A stretch of DNA of 64,000 bases, from the NCBI RefSeq assembly GCF_014191505.1, contig NZ_JACHWS010000001.1:62001-126000 (forward strand). Reading direction: 5' to 3'. The stretch comes from Hoyosella altamirensis. GTDB taxonomy: Bacteria > Actinomycetota > Actinomycetes > Mycobacteriales > Mycobacteriaceae. Shown piece by piece: positions 28,399 to 39,506 of the stretch. Made by a program: the position numbers and the translations under genes. The first letter of the stretch is position 1. Each line of letters begins with the position of its first letter. Under the pieces are notes generated by a model. It was not told the origin of the DNA, made no database searches, and saw only the letters and a list, made by a program, of their open reading frames with translations.

Positions 28399-29955
28399 AT
28401 GTCAACTCTTAGTGCCCTCCTCGCGGAGCACACTGACCTCCCAGGCGATGCCGTCAACCATTTGCAGCGGCTTGTGGGGGAGTGGCAGTTAGTCGCGGAC
28501 CTCTCGTTCTCTGACGTCCTCATGTGGGTGGCTACTGGCGATCTGGACGAAGCAGAGGGGCAAGATGACCTGGCTGGCGCGAAAGCGGTCTGTGTGGCCC
28601 AATGCCGCCCCACTACCTCTCCGACGGTGTACTCCCACGACCGGGTAGGAAGCTCCGTCGATTGGGCGGATCACCCCGAGCTTGTCGCAGCGATGCTGCG
28701 GGGCGAGATTCTGCGCGAAGACACACCTCGCTGGTATGAAGGCACGCCCCTTGCGCGCGAGGCAATACCTGTCCGCAGCGGCGGGCAGATCATCGCGGTT
28801 CTCACCCGCGATACGTCGCTTGCCCAGCTTCGAGTTCCGAGTGCGCTCGAGATGGCCTACATCGCGTGTTCGGCTGACTTGTGTCAGATGATCTGCGACG
28901 GGAGTTTTCCTTTGCGGGAGGATCTCGTTGGCATCCAGTCGAGCCCGAGAGCCGGTGACGGGCTGATCCGGATCGACGTCGAGGGCACCGTCGCGTACGC
29001 GAGCCCGAATGCGCTGTCGGCATTCCACCGGATGGGACTCAGCACCGAGATCGCGGGCCAGAACCTCTCAGCGGTGACACGGCCGCTGATTTCCGACCCG
29101 TTCGACGCGCAGGAGTTTGGTGTCCGCCTGCAAGCCGTCACAGCCCGTGAATCGAGTATGCGAATGGAGATCGACGCCCGGGGTGCGACTGTGCTCTTCC
29201 GGGCTCTGCCGCTGTATCCGCAGTCGGAACCCGCAGGGGCGCTCGTGCTCGTGCGGGACATCACGGAAGTGAAGCGCCGCGACCGGGCACTGCTCTCCAA
29301 GGACGCGACGATTCGCGAAATCCACCACCGCGTGAAGAACAACTTGCAAACCGTGGCCGCACTGCTGCGCCTACAGGTGCGACGGACAACGAACGAAGAA
29401 GCACGCCAGGCTCTCGCGGAATCGGTGCGCCGGGTCAGTTCAATCGCCCTTGTGCACGACACCCTGTCGATGTCCGTCGACGAGCAGGTCAACCTTGATG
29501 ACGTGATTGATCGTCTGGTGCCGATGATGGTCGACGTCGCCACTGTGGGCATGCCGATCGCTGTCCGTCGAGAGGGCAGCCTCGGTGTTATGCCCGCGGA
29601 CAAGGCGACGCCTCTTGTCATGGTGCTGACTGAACTTGTCCAGAATGCGATCGAGCACGCGTTCAACCTTGGAGTTCCAGAGGACCTCGAGTCGGCTGAG
29701 TCGAGTGATCGGGAGGTGCCTGGAGAGATAGTCCTCAGGGCCGAACGTTCGGCGCGATGGCTCGATGTCGTCATCCACGACAATGGCAATGGCCTGCCCG
29801 AAGGGTTCAGCCTGGAACGTTCCGACCGTTTGGGTCTGCAGATCGTCCGCACACTCGTCGCCGCGGAACTGGGAGGCTCGCTCGGGCTGCACGAGAGCGA
29901 AGCGGGCGGCACGGACGCCGTTCTGCGGGTGCCGCTCGGTCGCCGAAGGGCGTGA
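28399..29955 (+). CDS. pdtaS: Cytosolic sensor histidine kinase PdtaS
   Basis: A 518-residue soluble kinase with an N-terminal GAF-like domain (about residues 1-150), a PAS-like domain (about 175-295) and a HisKA_2/HWE-type core. The phospho-acceptor box is REIHHRVKNNLQTVAALLRL with His309/His310. The ATPase domain has ELVQNAIEHAFN (N-box) and HDNGNGLPEG (G1-type). No membrane segment is present. It matches Rv3220c, whose partner PdtaR carries an ANTAR RNA-binding output that prevents transcription termination at selected genes. The pdtaR gene is not in this window. The gene follows the biotinyl protein by 12 bases. The start is GTG/ATG-type at 28399. Confidence 0.93.
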   Translation: MSTLSALLAEHTDLPGDAVNHLQRLVGEWQLVADLSFSDVLMWVATGDLDEAEGQDDLAGAKAVCVAQCRPTTSPTVYSHDRVGSSVDWADHPELVAAMLRGEILREDTPRWYEGTPLAREAIPVRSGGQIIAVLTRDTSLAQLRVPSALEMAYIACSADLCQMICDGSFPLREDLVGIQSSPRAGDGLIRIDVEGTVAYASPNALSAFHRMGLSTEIAGQNLSAVTRPLISDPFDAQEFGVRLQAVTARESSMRMEIDARGATVLFRALPLYPQSEPAGALVLVRDITEVKRRDRALLSKDATIREIHHRVKNNLQTVAALLRLQVRRTTNEEARQALAESVRRVSSIALVHDTLSMSVDEQVNLDDVIDRLVPMMVDVATVGMPIAVRREGSLGVMPADKATPLVMVLTELVQNAIEHAFNLGVPEDLESAESSDREVPGEIVLRAERSARWLDVVIHDNGNGLPEGFSLERSDRLGLQIVRTLVAAELGGSLGLHESEAGGTDAVLRVPLGRRRA

Positions 29956-29997
29956 ATTCAACACATTAATTGTGTGCTGTCGGAAAAGACAGAAAAA

Positions 29998-30025
29998 TGG
30001 CCTGGATCCCGAAGAATCCAAGCCA
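29998..30025 (-). terminator. whiB1 terminator
   Basis: On the minus strand, TGGCTTGGAT and ATCCAGGCCA form a 10-bp stem with one G-T pair (positions 30025-30016 and 30007-29998) around an 8-base loop, followed by TTTTTCTGTCTTTTCC. This is a classical intrinsic terminator 25 bases after the whiB1 stop and one of the few in the window with a real T-tract. Confidence 0.75.
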
Positions 30026-30049
30026 ATTACTGTTTGCGAATAACTAACG

Positions 30050-30304
30050 TCAGACAGTGCTGCGCGCGCGCGTCCGTGCTTTCCGTCGCTTCAGTGCACG
30101 ACGTTCATCTTCACTCATGCCACCCCACACGCCGGCGTCCTGGCCGGATTCGAGTGCCCACGTTAGGCATTCGGGGGTGACGGGGCATCTGCTGCAGACA
30201 AGTTTTGCCTGCGCGATCTGCGCAAGCGCCGGGCCACTGTTTCCAACGGGGAAGAACAGTTCCGGATCCTCATCGCGACAGACCGCCCTGTGGCGCCAGT
30301 CCAT
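30050..30304 (-). CDS. whiB1: WhiB1-type iron-sulfur transcriptional regulator
   Basis: An 84-residue Wbl protein. The 4Fe-4S ligands are Cys9, Cys37, Cys40 and Cys46 (CRDED..., CSRCPVTPEC). GVWGGMSEDERRALKRRK follows, with the Wbl turn and the basic DNA-binding tail. WhiB1 is an essential, nitric-oxide-sensitive regulator in mycobacteria that binds sigma-A. Length and motif spacing match WhiB1 rather than the longer WhiB2 or WhiB4. The gene faces pdtaS, ends in an intrinsic terminator, and has a 347-base upstream region before the next gene. Confidence 0.93.
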   Translation of the reverse strand: MDWRHRAVCRDEDPELFFPVGNSGPALAQIAQAKLVCSRCPVTPECLTWALESGQDAGVWGGMSEDERRALKRRKARTRARSTV

Positions 30305-30651
30305 GATCGGTACTCCTCACTGGGTGTGCTGCGCACGAGGAACCGAAGTGCGTCACACCATTGTTGTCAACAATTAATTCACGCGTAGCCGTTGTGTTTC
30401 CACGCCGTTAACTAGAAATGCTGTCACGAACTCACTGGAAGCTCAATACTCCCGAGTAGGTCGTAACGAACATCACTAAGCCGCCGTCCGCTGCGGTCCG
30501 CACCAGACGTAGGGGTCTAGATCAGGTGTGTGGATACCCATCTATTTGTACGCTCGGATGTTCCAGTCTGTGTCAAATCGGGCAGAATCTCTAGATGAAA
30601 TTTGACATTGACGCGTAGATGTGCCTGAACTCACATGGTTTGCGGGCCGTT
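30305..30651. promoter_or_regulatory. whiB1 upstream region, 347 bases, no gene
   Basis: This gap is between the whiB1 start and the 3' end of the lipid kinase. It holds the palindrome ATTGTTGTCAACAAT at 30360-30374, which contains TTGACA on the whiB1 strand and may overlap a -35 element. No matching -10 was found at the expected distance. No small ORF with a ribosome site was seen. In M. tuberculosis whiB1 is controlled by CRP-type factors; only the half-site TCACA at 30353-30357 is visible here. Confidence 0.4.
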
Positions 30652-31626
30652 TTAGGCGGGATTCTTTGGTGCAACAACGTCGAGCATGTTAGGCGTTGCG
30701 CGGAACGTGACGTTCTCACGTAACCCGACAAAATCTCCGTCGAGCTGCAGTCCGATAGGCCGACTGCTGGTGATCCGGATTTCTTTCACGTCATCGATAC
30801 GCAGTAGATCTCGATGCCGGGGCCCGCCGCGCCGCGGAAACACCAGCTGCCTCGCTATGCGCAGTGTGGACATCCAGCGAGCAGTTTTCAGGGCGAACAC
30901 ACCAAGACCGGAGTCGTAATCGGCACCAGGGTTCGTATAGACAGGGCGGTCATCGAGGTATGTCCACGGACTCGCGTTCGACACGAATGCGTAGTACACG
31001 CCCTCTTCTTTCGCTCCATCTGGAGTCTCGACGGTCAGTGCGGGGGTGAGTTTGCGTTCGCGGATGAACGTGCGAACTGTCGCGCGTACATATCGCCCCG
31101 AGGTTGCGGTCTTGCCGCCTGCGCGGCTCGCTTCAACGGACTCGACGACGTGCGCATCAAGTCCCATTCCTGCGTTGAACAAGAACCAGCGCCCATCGCA
31201 GTGTCCAAGGCCAATCCGGCGATGGTGGCGCAACTGAACGAGGCTGATGAGCTGATTTGCGGCGTCGAGAGGGTCATTCTTGATGCCAAGCGACCGTGCG
31301 AAGACATTCGCCGACCCGCCGGGCACTACCGCAATCGTCGGTAGCGCGGTCGCGGCGATCGAGGCCATCGAGCCCCCCTCGCCCCCGAGAACCTCACCCC
31401 CGAGCACCCCATTGACGACTTCGTTGACGGTGCCATCGCCGCCATGGACGATGATCAGCGGGTAGCCATCAGACGCGGCCTCCGCAGCGAGTTCCGCAGC
31501 ATGGCCGCGATACGCGGTGTGGGCCACCCGGAGCTTGAGAGCGCTCGATAGCGCGAGCGCGATCAGGTCGCGACCCGCTGGTGTAGTCGAGGTCGCGTGA
31601 GGATTCACGATCAGCAGCGCACGCAC
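30652..31626 (-). CDS. Diacylglycerol/lipid kinase family protein
   Basis: A 324-residue cytoplasmic lipid kinase of the DagK/YegS fold. The ATP loop is HGGDGTVNEVVNGVL with Gly62-Thr66. The N-terminus is LLIVNPHAT, and a second nucleotide contact block reads AVVPGGSANVFARSLG. The C-terminal beta-sandwich includes RPIGLQLDGDFVGLRENVTF. Likely substrates are diacylglycerol or a related lipid, giving a phosphatidic acid product. It occupies the Rv3218 position. GTG 31626 gives the family N-terminus. It diverges from the membrane protein gene at 31674 with 47 bases between starts. The real substrate cannot be read from sequence. Confidence 0.88.
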   Translation of the reverse strand: MRALLIVNPHATSTTPAGRDLIALALSSALKLRVAHTAYRGHAAELAAEAASDGYPLIIVHGGDGTVNEVVNGVLGGEVLGGEGGSMASIAATALPTIAVVPGGSANVFARSLGIKNDPLDAANQLISLVQLRHHRRIGLGHCDGRWFLFNAGMGLDAHVVESVEASRAGGKTATSGRYVRATVRTFIRERKLTPALTVETPDGAKEEGVYYAFVSNASPWTYLDDRPVYTNPGADYDSGLGVFALKTARWMSTLRIARQLVFPRRGGPRHRDLLRIDDVKEIRITSSRPIGLQLDGDFVGLRENVTFRATPNMLDVVAPKNPA

Positions 31627-31673
31627 GATGAGTGAGCCTAGCGTGTTGATGCGTTGCGACCGGGACCGGCGCC

Positions 31674-32117
31674 GTGGAATACCCTATCGGGGTGGCCACC
31701 CACTCATCGTTTCCGGAAGACTCGCGCAAGCCCGTAGAACCGCCGGTGCCTCCTGGTATCAGGGCGGCGGGCGTGATCGTCTCGCTGCAGGGTCTCGTCT
31801 TGCTCGGACTTGGGGCCTGGCTGCTCGTGCGCGCGGTCACCGGCACCGGGGGTACCGAAGTCAGCGGTTACGCGACAGCTGGGTGGTTCGTATTCCTGGG
31901 TGCGCCGGTGCTCGGCGGAGGCATCGCCCTCGCGCTGGGGAAACGCTGGGGACGGGCTATAGCAGTGGTAATCCAGTTGCTGCTGCTTCCTGTGGTGTTT
32001 TCGCTCATTTCAGGGTCGCAGCAGTACCTCTGGGGATTCATCCTCGGCGGGGTGGTTGTTCTGACACTTGTGCTCCTGATGAGCGGGCGCTCGAGCGAAT
32101 GGATGTCCGCTGACTGA
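31674..32117 (+). CDS. Integral membrane protein, Rv3217c-like
   Basis: A 147-residue protein with a Pro/Glu-rich N-terminal tail of about 30 residues and four hydrophobic stretches at roughly residues 33-54, 66-88, 92-112 and 115-135. The order fits a small four-helix membrane protein. There is no catalytic motif. It matches the conserved unnamed membrane gene at the Rv3217c position. The start could be GTG 31674 or GTG 31692; the first is kept because GGGA lies eight bases upstream. It diverges from the lipid kinase gene. Function unknown. Confidence 0.75.
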   Translation: MEYPIGVATHSSFPEDSRKPVEPPVPPGIRAAGVIVSLQGLVLLGLGAWLLVRAVTGTGGTEVSGYATAGWFVFLGAPVLGGGIALALGKRWGRAIAVVIQLLLLPVVFSLISGSQQYLWGFILGGVVVLTLVLLMSGRSSEWMSAD

Positions 32118-32210
32118 CGACCGCCTATTTGTCAAATCCACAGCCAAAACACCCGGCAAAACGCCGCGCATGTCCTCGCATCTGCAGAAATAATCGGGGA
32201 GTATGGCGGT

Positions 32211-33005
32211 GTGACCAGAGTTCTCGCAATAGCGAACCAGAAAGGCGGGGTCGCCAAGACCACGACGGTGGCGTCGCTCGGTGCCGCACTGTCGGCGCTT
32301 AGCCAACGAGTGCTCGTGGTTGACCTCGATCCACAAGCGTGCCTTACATTCTCGCTCGGGCATGACCCGGACAAACTTGAAATGTCGGTGCATGACGTTC
32401 TGATCGGCGAGCAGAAGATCGGCAATGTTCTTCTCGATACAGCTGATGGGGTGACGCTGCTCCCAGCGAACATCGACCTCGCTGGGGCGGAGGCGCTCCT
32501 GCTGATGCGACCCGGTCGCGAGTTCACCTTGCGCCGCGCGCTCGACCCGGCATCGTCTGATTTCGATGTCATTCTCATCGATTGCCCACCGTCGCTCGGC
32601 GTCCTAACACTCAACGGCCTGACGGCAGCGGACTCGGTGATCGTGCCGCTCCAATGCGAGACACTCGCCCATCGAGGTGTTGGTCAGCTGCTGCGCACGG
32701 TGACCGAAGTGCAACAGATCACGAACCCAGATCTGGCGCTGCTCGGGGCATTGCCGACGCTTTACGATGCGAGAACCACCCATAGCCGGGATGTGCTCGC
32801 AGATGTGTCCGACCGCTACGGGCTGCCCGTGCTGGCGCCACCAATTCCGCGGACGGTGCGTTTCGCGGAGGCATCCGCATCAGGTGCGTCGATTTTGGCA
32901 GGACGGAAGAACAAGGGCGCCGTCGCTTATCGAGAGCTCGCTGCGAACCTGCTGAAGACCTGGACAGAGGGCGGCGAGCTCAACACTTTCGCGTCCTACG
33001 AGTAG
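32211..33005 (+). CDS. ParA/Soj-family ATPase (orphan)
   Basis: A 264-residue deviant Walker ATPase. The P-loop is KGGVAKTTT at residues 11-19. Walker A' is VVDLDPQACLTFSLG and Walker B is VILIDCPPSLGVLTLNGL. It lacks a neighbouring parB and is therefore probably not the chromosome-partitioning ParA near oriC; it corresponds to the Rv3213c orphan. Such proteins position large cellular cargo on the nucleoid. GTG 32211 is used, with GGGGAG at about 12 bases upstream. The gene converges with the beta-propeller protein gene, 13 bases apart. Confidence 0.85.
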   Translation: MTRVLAIANQKGGVAKTTTVASLGAALSALSQRVLVVDLDPQACLTFSLGHDPDKLEMSVHDVLIGEQKIGNVLLDTADGVTLLPANIDLAGAEALLLMRPGREFTLRRALDPASSDFDVILIDCPPSLGVLTLNGLTAADSVIVPLQCETLAHRGVGQLLRTVTEVQQITNPDLALLGALPTLYDARTTHSRDVLADVSDRYGLPVLAPPIPRTVRFAEASASGASILAGRKNKGAVAYRELAANLLKTWTEGGELNTFASYE

Positions 33006-33018
33006 GGCGCGGGACCTG

Positions 33019-34329
33019 TTAGCTGGTGCCCCTCGGCCGTGCCGAAGTGCGTTGGCCCAGAACGACGACAGTCCCCGCGTCACCGTTGCGTTGTTCGAGA
33101 ATGAAATCTCCAAGGACTGCAAGGCCAGTCACGTTGTCGCCGTTCCGATCGAGGGCGATGGTGCGCTCCAAAGCCCCGGTGCGCGCGTTGTGGACGCTGA
33201 TTCCGGCAGGGGTGGGAATAAGCAACTGCCCAGCCATTGTCGCCGGGAGACCCGAGGCGGGAACTCGCCATAGCGGCCGGAAGTCCCGTCCCGACAGGCT
33301 GACCACATCGGTGCCAGTGAACCAGTACGCCATATCCATGGGAGCACTGACGGTCCCGGTGGACATTCGCTCCGGACTGAACCCGATTGGGGCGTCATCG
33401 GAGATGCCAGGAGCGGTGGGCACATCCGTGAGCGCCCACCGATGGATCGCTGTGCCTTCCTGCCCGTATACGGCGATCTCGTCTGCATCTCCCGGGACGA
33501 AGATCGCAGTTAACTGGGCAGATACCGCGGCAAGGGACGTGCCGTGAGCTCCCGGAATTTCACCCAGGGCGGAATCTTGAGTCGTGAGGAGCGTGCTTCC
33601 GTGCTCTTCGGGCTCGTTGTTCCGCTCGGGTGTGCTGTCGAGCAGGACGAGCCGTTCACCCGATTCGTCCGGGCACTGCAGAATCGCCGCTACACGGGAC
33701 CGGGTGAGGTGTGCGTCGAGAATGTCGCAGCCAGCGCGCTGCTGGCGGTCCGGATTCACTGGCGCGGCAACCCTGCCGAATTCGAGCGTCCGAACCAAGT
33801 CGGAGCGCCATACCTCGAGCCGCTGCGGCCCCTGCGACATGACGTGGGGTCCGTCGGAGGACAGCATCACCGAGGCATCCGCGTCGCTCGTTCGCTGCTC
33901 CCCGCGCACACCGGTAGCGCTCTCAAGGGCGGTCACCTGCGTGCAGCCGCGCGGAGTCCGGTACACCGCGACCACCTGGTGTTCTTGTCCTGTCACCGCG
34001 CACAGTTCGCGCTGGCGTTCATAACGCCAGCGCGGGTCGCCGGTGGCTACGTCATGACCAGTAACCTCGCCCGCGTGTGTGCTCACGACGGTGCCGCCGG
34101 ACGTTATGGGAACGGTCGACGCTTCATTTGGTGCGCGCCACAACTCGCGCACGGATGTGGGTGTTGCTAGAGCCCCGGCGACTGCTTCGATCGGACGCTC
34201 GGCGGGGGAGGATTGTGCTTGTCGGTAGTCGCTGCGCCACCAGATCGCAAATGTCGCAACGATGACAAGCACAGTGATTGCAACGGCGGCGACCACATCT
34301 GCCCGGGTACGGCGCTCAGGTGCGATCAC
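33019..34329 (-). CDS. Membrane-anchored PQQ-like beta-propeller protein (Rv3212-like)
   Basis: A 436-residue protein with a single N-terminal membrane segment (about residues 12-32: AAVAITVLVIVATFAIWW) and an extracytoplasmic domain. That domain has repeating strand pairs such as GTVVSTHAGEVTGHDVATGD, typical of PQQ-like propellers. Several Cys residues (CAVTG, GCTQ, GCDIL, QCPDE) could form disulfides outside the membrane. GTG 34329 is preferred over GTG 34344 because GGGGAG lies five bases upstream of it. It follows rhlE by 30 bases on the same strand, as in M. tuberculosis Rv3211-Rv3212. Function unknown. Confidence 0.8.
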   Translation of the reverse strand: MIAPERRTRADVVAAVAITVLVIVATFAIWWRSDYRQAQSSPAERPIEAVAGALATPTSVRELWRAPNEASTVPITSGGTVVSTHAGEVTGHDVATGDPRWRYERQRELCAVTGQEHQVVAVYRTPRGCTQVTALESATGVRGEQRTSDADASVMLSSDGPHVMSQGPQRLEVWRSDLVRTLEFGRVAAPVNPDRQQRAGCDILDAHLTRSRVAAILQCPDESGERLVLLDSTPERNNEPEEHGSTLLTTQDSALGEIPGAHGTSLAAVSAQLTAIFVPGDADEIAVYGQEGTAIHRWALTDVPTAPGISDDAPIGFSPERMSTGTVSAPMDMAYWFTGTDVVSLSGRDFRPLWRVPASGLPATMAGQLLIPTPAGISVHNARTGALERTIALDRNGDNVTGLAVLGDFILEQRNGDAGTVVVLGQRTSARPRGTS

Positions 34330-34359
34330 GACCGCTCCCCGCACCCTGTGCGCGGTTGA

Positions 34360-35967
34360 TCATTCTGCGGAAGCGTTTTCCGGTGCTCCCTTTTTGGCAG
34401 CTGACGGTGCACCGTCAGATCCGCCTTCCATGGCGGGTTTGCGGCCACGCGTGCGTGTGCGGCGCCGCTTCGGGCCGTCAGGAGAGGAGGGGGTACTTGG
34501 AGTTTCAGGAGAGGTCGAGGCCGTATCGCTCGTCGCGTTCGTCCCGCCCGGCGTATCGTCGTCCCGTCGTGCTCCCCGTGTGCGTCGCCGCCGGGACGTC
34601 GTGCGCTTCTTCTCGTCGCTCGTCTTGACGTCTTCGGTTTGTGGCGGTGCGTCACTGCGTGGCGGCACCGAGACACGTCCGCTCGCGTCGTCCGGGATAT
34701 CGAGGTCCTTGAAGAGGTGATCGGACGTGGAGTATGTCTCGACCGGAGCATCGATCTTCAGGTCCAGCGTCTGGCTAATGTGCTTCCAGCGCTCGAGGTC
34801 TTCCCAATCCACCAGGGTCACTGCTATTCCGGTGCGCCCGGCGCGGCCGGTGCGGCCCACCCGGTGAACGTAAGTGTTCTCGTCGTCGGGGCAGTGGAAG
34901 TTGACCACGTGCGTGACGTCATCGATGTCGATGCCGCGGGCTGCAACGTCAGTTGCAACCAGCACATTTGCTCGGCCTGACCGGAACGAGCGCAATGCCT
35001 TCTCCCGAGCACCCTGCCCGAGGTCGCCGTGGATGGCACAGACCGCGAAACCCCGCTGCTCGAGGTCGCGGGAAAGCTGGTCGGCCTGCCGCTTGGTCCG
35101 GGTGAAGACCATGGCAGCGCCGCGTTCGCGGGCCTGGAGGACCTTGCTGACGAGTTCCAGTTTGTCTAGCGCGTGCGCGCGGTAGACAAACTGGCGAGTG
35201 CGGTCATGAACCGCTGATGAGTCGGTCTCCTCCGCGCGGACGTGCGTCGGCTGAGTCAAGAATGTTCGCGCGAGTGTGATGATCGGCCCAGGCATCGTGG
35301 CTGAGAACAGCATCGTCTGCCGCGCGTCAGGCACGCGGCTGAGAATCTTCTCGATATCGGGAAGGAAGCCCAGATCGAGCATCTCGTCGGCCTCGTCGAG
35401 TACGACGATTGAAATCCCGTCGAGCTTCAAATACTTCTGATTAGCCAGGTCCAGCAACCGGCCAGGGGTGCCGACAACAACGTCGACCCCAGCGCTCAGC
35501 GCCGACGTCTGCTCCTCGTATGGCCGACCACCATAAATCGCGGACACACTCAGCTTGCGGGTACTCCCGTTCGCCCCGGCGCTGAGATACCGTCCAGCCG
35601 CTGTCAGATCTTTCGTCACCTGAATGCACAATTCGCGCGTTGGGACCACAACGAGCGCACGCGGAGTGCCGTCGAGCGGTGCGCTGCCAGTCACGACGCG
35701 GTGCAGAAGTGGGACACCGAAACCGAAGGTCTTACCCATGCCGGTGCGAGCTTGCCCGATCAGATCTTCGCCTGCGAGTGCCAGCGGAAGTGTTAGCTCC
35801 TGGATCGCGAACGTACGCTCGATGCCCTGCTCGTTCAGGGCGCGAACGATGTCGTCGATGACGCCCAATTCAGCGAAGCTCGGTGATTCATGGGGTGCGG
35901 TGAGGGCGCGGGCGTCCGCAAGTACGGTCTTCTCCGTAGCGGACGCAGTTCCTGGCGGCCCTGCCAT
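34360..35967 (-). CDS. rhlE: DEAD-box RNA helicase RhlE
   Basis: A 535-residue DEAD-box RNA helicase. The Q-motif region is RTFAIQELTLPLAL, motif I QARTGMGKT, Ia PTRELCIQV, II VLDEADEML, III FSATMPG, V ATDVAARGID and VI HRVGRTGRAGR. The C-terminal tail of about 130 residues is rich in Arg, Ser, Thr and Asp and is probably disordered. It may act in RNA-degradosome or ribosome assembly work. ATG 35967 gives MAGPPGTASATEKT; the open frame to 36189 is not supported by a ribosome site. The protein is cytoplasmic. The gene runs toward the beta-propeller gene on the same strand. Confidence 0.93.
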   Translation of the reverse strand: MAGPPGTASATEKTVLADARALTAPHESPSFAELGVIDDIVRALNEQGIERTFAIQELTLPLALAGEDLIGQARTGMGKTFGFGVPLLHRVVTGSAPLDGTPRALVVVPTRELCIQVTKDLTAAGRYLSAGANGSTRKLSVSAIYGGRPYEEQTSALSAGVDVVVGTPGRLLDLANQKYLKLDGISIVVLDEADEMLDLGFLPDIEKILSRVPDARQTMLFSATMPGPIITLARTFLTQPTHVRAEETDSSAVHDRTRQFVYRAHALDKLELVSKVLQARERGAAMVFTRTKRQADQLSRDLEQRGFAVCAIHGDLGQGAREKALRSFRSGRANVLVATDVAARGIDIDDVTHVVNFHCPDDENTYVHRVGRTGRAGRTGIAVTLVDWEDLERWKHISQTLDLKIDAPVETYSTSDHLFKDLDIPDDASGRVSVPPRSDAPPQTEDVKTSDEKKRTTSRRRRTRGARRDDDTPGGTNATSDTASTSPETPSTPSSPDGPKRRRTRTRGRKPAMEGGSDGAPSAAKKGAPENASAE

Positions 35968-36293
35968 ACCCGTGTCTTTCGTGAACTTGCTCAGGATGTG
36001 CCTTTCTGTTGTTCGCCGCGGCTTCATAAGCGCGGCGCGAGGTTCAAGAAGCCGGCGCGGTGTCATCAAAATCCGCTGCGGACTGACCACCCAAATGAAA
36101 GGTGAGCAACCGCTCGTTGCCAAGGGCTTGCAGCCATGGTACCGGCCACCGCGGGCCCTGGAGGAAAATCGCATGTCAGGGGCAGGCATATTGGCTCGCC
36201 TCCGATCTGGACGCCAGAAAACCTGCGTCCGGAACAGCAGCTGATTGACGGTAGGCGCGCGGGTGATCCGATCAGTGGAATAGGCTCTCCGTT

Positions 36294-36944
36294 ATGGGAT
36301 CTGTGACTAGCGATCACCCAGGAATAATCGAACTATATGGCGCATTGGCATGCGGCGAGATCACGGCGTTCTATCGACTGGCAGACGAGGCGAAATTCGC
36401 TCCGCACCTCTACGGTCGCGTGGCGATCGCACGTATGGCCGGTTCCGAGATGCGTCATTACGAACTATTGCATTCGGCCATCACGGAGCGGGGCCGGGAT
36501 CCGTTCGAAGTGATGGCACCTTTCATCGACGTCCTGGATGCCTATCACCGCTCGACCACGCCGAGTACGTGGCCGGAAACCTTGGTCAAGGCCTACATCG
36601 GCGACGGCATCGCGGCGGACTTCTATCTGGAGATCTCGAGCGCCTTCCCCTCTGACGTCGCCGCGGTGGTCCAGGGCGTGCTCGCTGAAACACACCATTC
36701 CGAGTTCGTGAAGGATGAGGTGCGCTCGATCGTCGACGGTGACACCATCGCTGCGGACCGGCTGCGCCTGTGGGCGCGGCGCCTGTTCGGTGAGGCGCTC
36801 ACGCAAGCACAATTTGTACTGGGGCAGCGTGACGACCTTGCGGAACTTGTCCTCTCAGCCAGCGGCGACCTCAACCACATCGCCACGCTGTTCGACAGCA
36901 TGCAGGCTAAACACGACGAGCGGATGAAGCTTCTCGGCCTGTAA
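36294..36944 (+). CDS. Ferritin-like fold protein (MiaE_2/Rv3210c-like)
   Basis: A 216-residue all-helical protein with Glu/His pairs suitable for a di-iron site: ELYGALACGEITAFYRLADE, then MAGSEMRHYELL and VLAETHHSEFVKDEV. This corresponds to the MiaE_2 ferritin-like family of actinobacteria, related in fold to the tRNA hydroxylase MiaE, but an RNA substrate has not been shown. Divergent from rhlE, with about 326 bases between starts, mostly inside the unused rhlE extension. A hairpin follows at 36975-36999. ATG 36294 is the only sensible start. Confidence 0.8.
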   Translation: MGSVTSDHPGIIELYGALACGEITAFYRLADEAKFAPHLYGRVAIARMAGSEMRHYELLHSAITERGRDPFEVMAPFIDVLDAYHRSTTPSTWPETLVKAYIGDGIAADFYLEISSAFPSDVAAVVQGVLAETHHSEFVKDEVRSIVDGDTIAADRLRLWARRLFGEALTQAQFVLGQRDDLAELVLSASGDLNHIATLFDSMQAKHDERMKLLGL

Positions 36945-36974
36945 GTGCCTGGCCGTTCGCTTACAGCGCAGGGT

Positions 36975-36999
36975 AACGGCGGCCCTCTGGCCCGCCGTT
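36975..36999 (+). terminator. Terminator after the ferritin-like gene
   Basis: AACGGCGG at 36975-36982 pairs with CCGCCGTT at 36992-36999, with a GGC/GCC-type extension inside. It lies 30 bases after the stop at 36944 and is followed by T. Confidence 0.6.
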
Positions 37000-37069
37000 T
37001 CGATAGCCTGACATCAGGATGACTGGATCGTGTTCAGCAGCACGCCATTTTATGTGATCGGAGGACAGC

Positions 37070-37300
37070 GTGGAGGTCAAGATCGGGATCGCCGACAGCA
37101 GTCGGGAGCTGATCGTAAACAGCACCCAGTCCGTTGATGAGGTAGAGGAACAGGCACGCTCTGCCTTCGAGAAGGGCAATAGTGCGACGTTCATATTGAC
37201 GGACGAGAAGGGCCGCAAGTATCTGATTCAGTCCAGCAAGATCACCTATGTGGAGATCGGTCCGGCCGATTCACGCAAGGTCGGGTTTGCACCAAGCTGA
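37070..37300 (+). CDS. DUF3107 protein (TB9.4-like)
   Basis: A 76-residue acidic protein starting MEVKIGIADSSRELIVNSTQ and ending RKVGFAPS, with the conserved FILTDEKGRKYLIQSSKITYVEIG segment split over residues 43-66. It matches the small DUF3107/Rv3208A (TB9.4) family, known as an immunogenic small protein without an assigned role. GTG 37070 follows GGAGGACAGC, a clear ribosome site. It converges with the TetR gene, and a perfect hairpin (37313-37344) lies between them. Confidence 0.9.
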   Translation: MEVKIGIADSSRELIVNSTQSVDEVEEQARSAFEKGNSATFILTDEKGRKYLIQSSKITYVEIGPADSRKVGFAPS

Positions 37301-37312
37301 TTGACAGCTAAT

Positions 37313-37344
37313 TCGGGCGCGGCAGCGAAAGCTGCCGCGCCCGA
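37313..37344. terminator. Perfect 14-bp hairpin between DUF3107 and tetR
   Basis: TCGGGCGCGGCAGC (37313-37326) and GCTGCCGCGCCCGA (37331-37344) are exact inverted copies around a GAAA tetraloop. They lie 12 bases after the DUF3107 stop and 9 bases from the TetR stop. The stem ends both convergent transcripts; a T-tract is absent. Confidence 0.85.
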
Positions 37345-37353
37345 CGTGTCAGA

Positions 37354-39494
<2,141 letters not shown>

Positions 39495-39506
39495 GCTGGT
39501 GACGGA

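Noticed and set aside
35968-36189. 74-residue N-terminal extension of RhlE
   Set aside because: No ribosome site and no helicase-family similarity; ATG 35967 gives the expected start.
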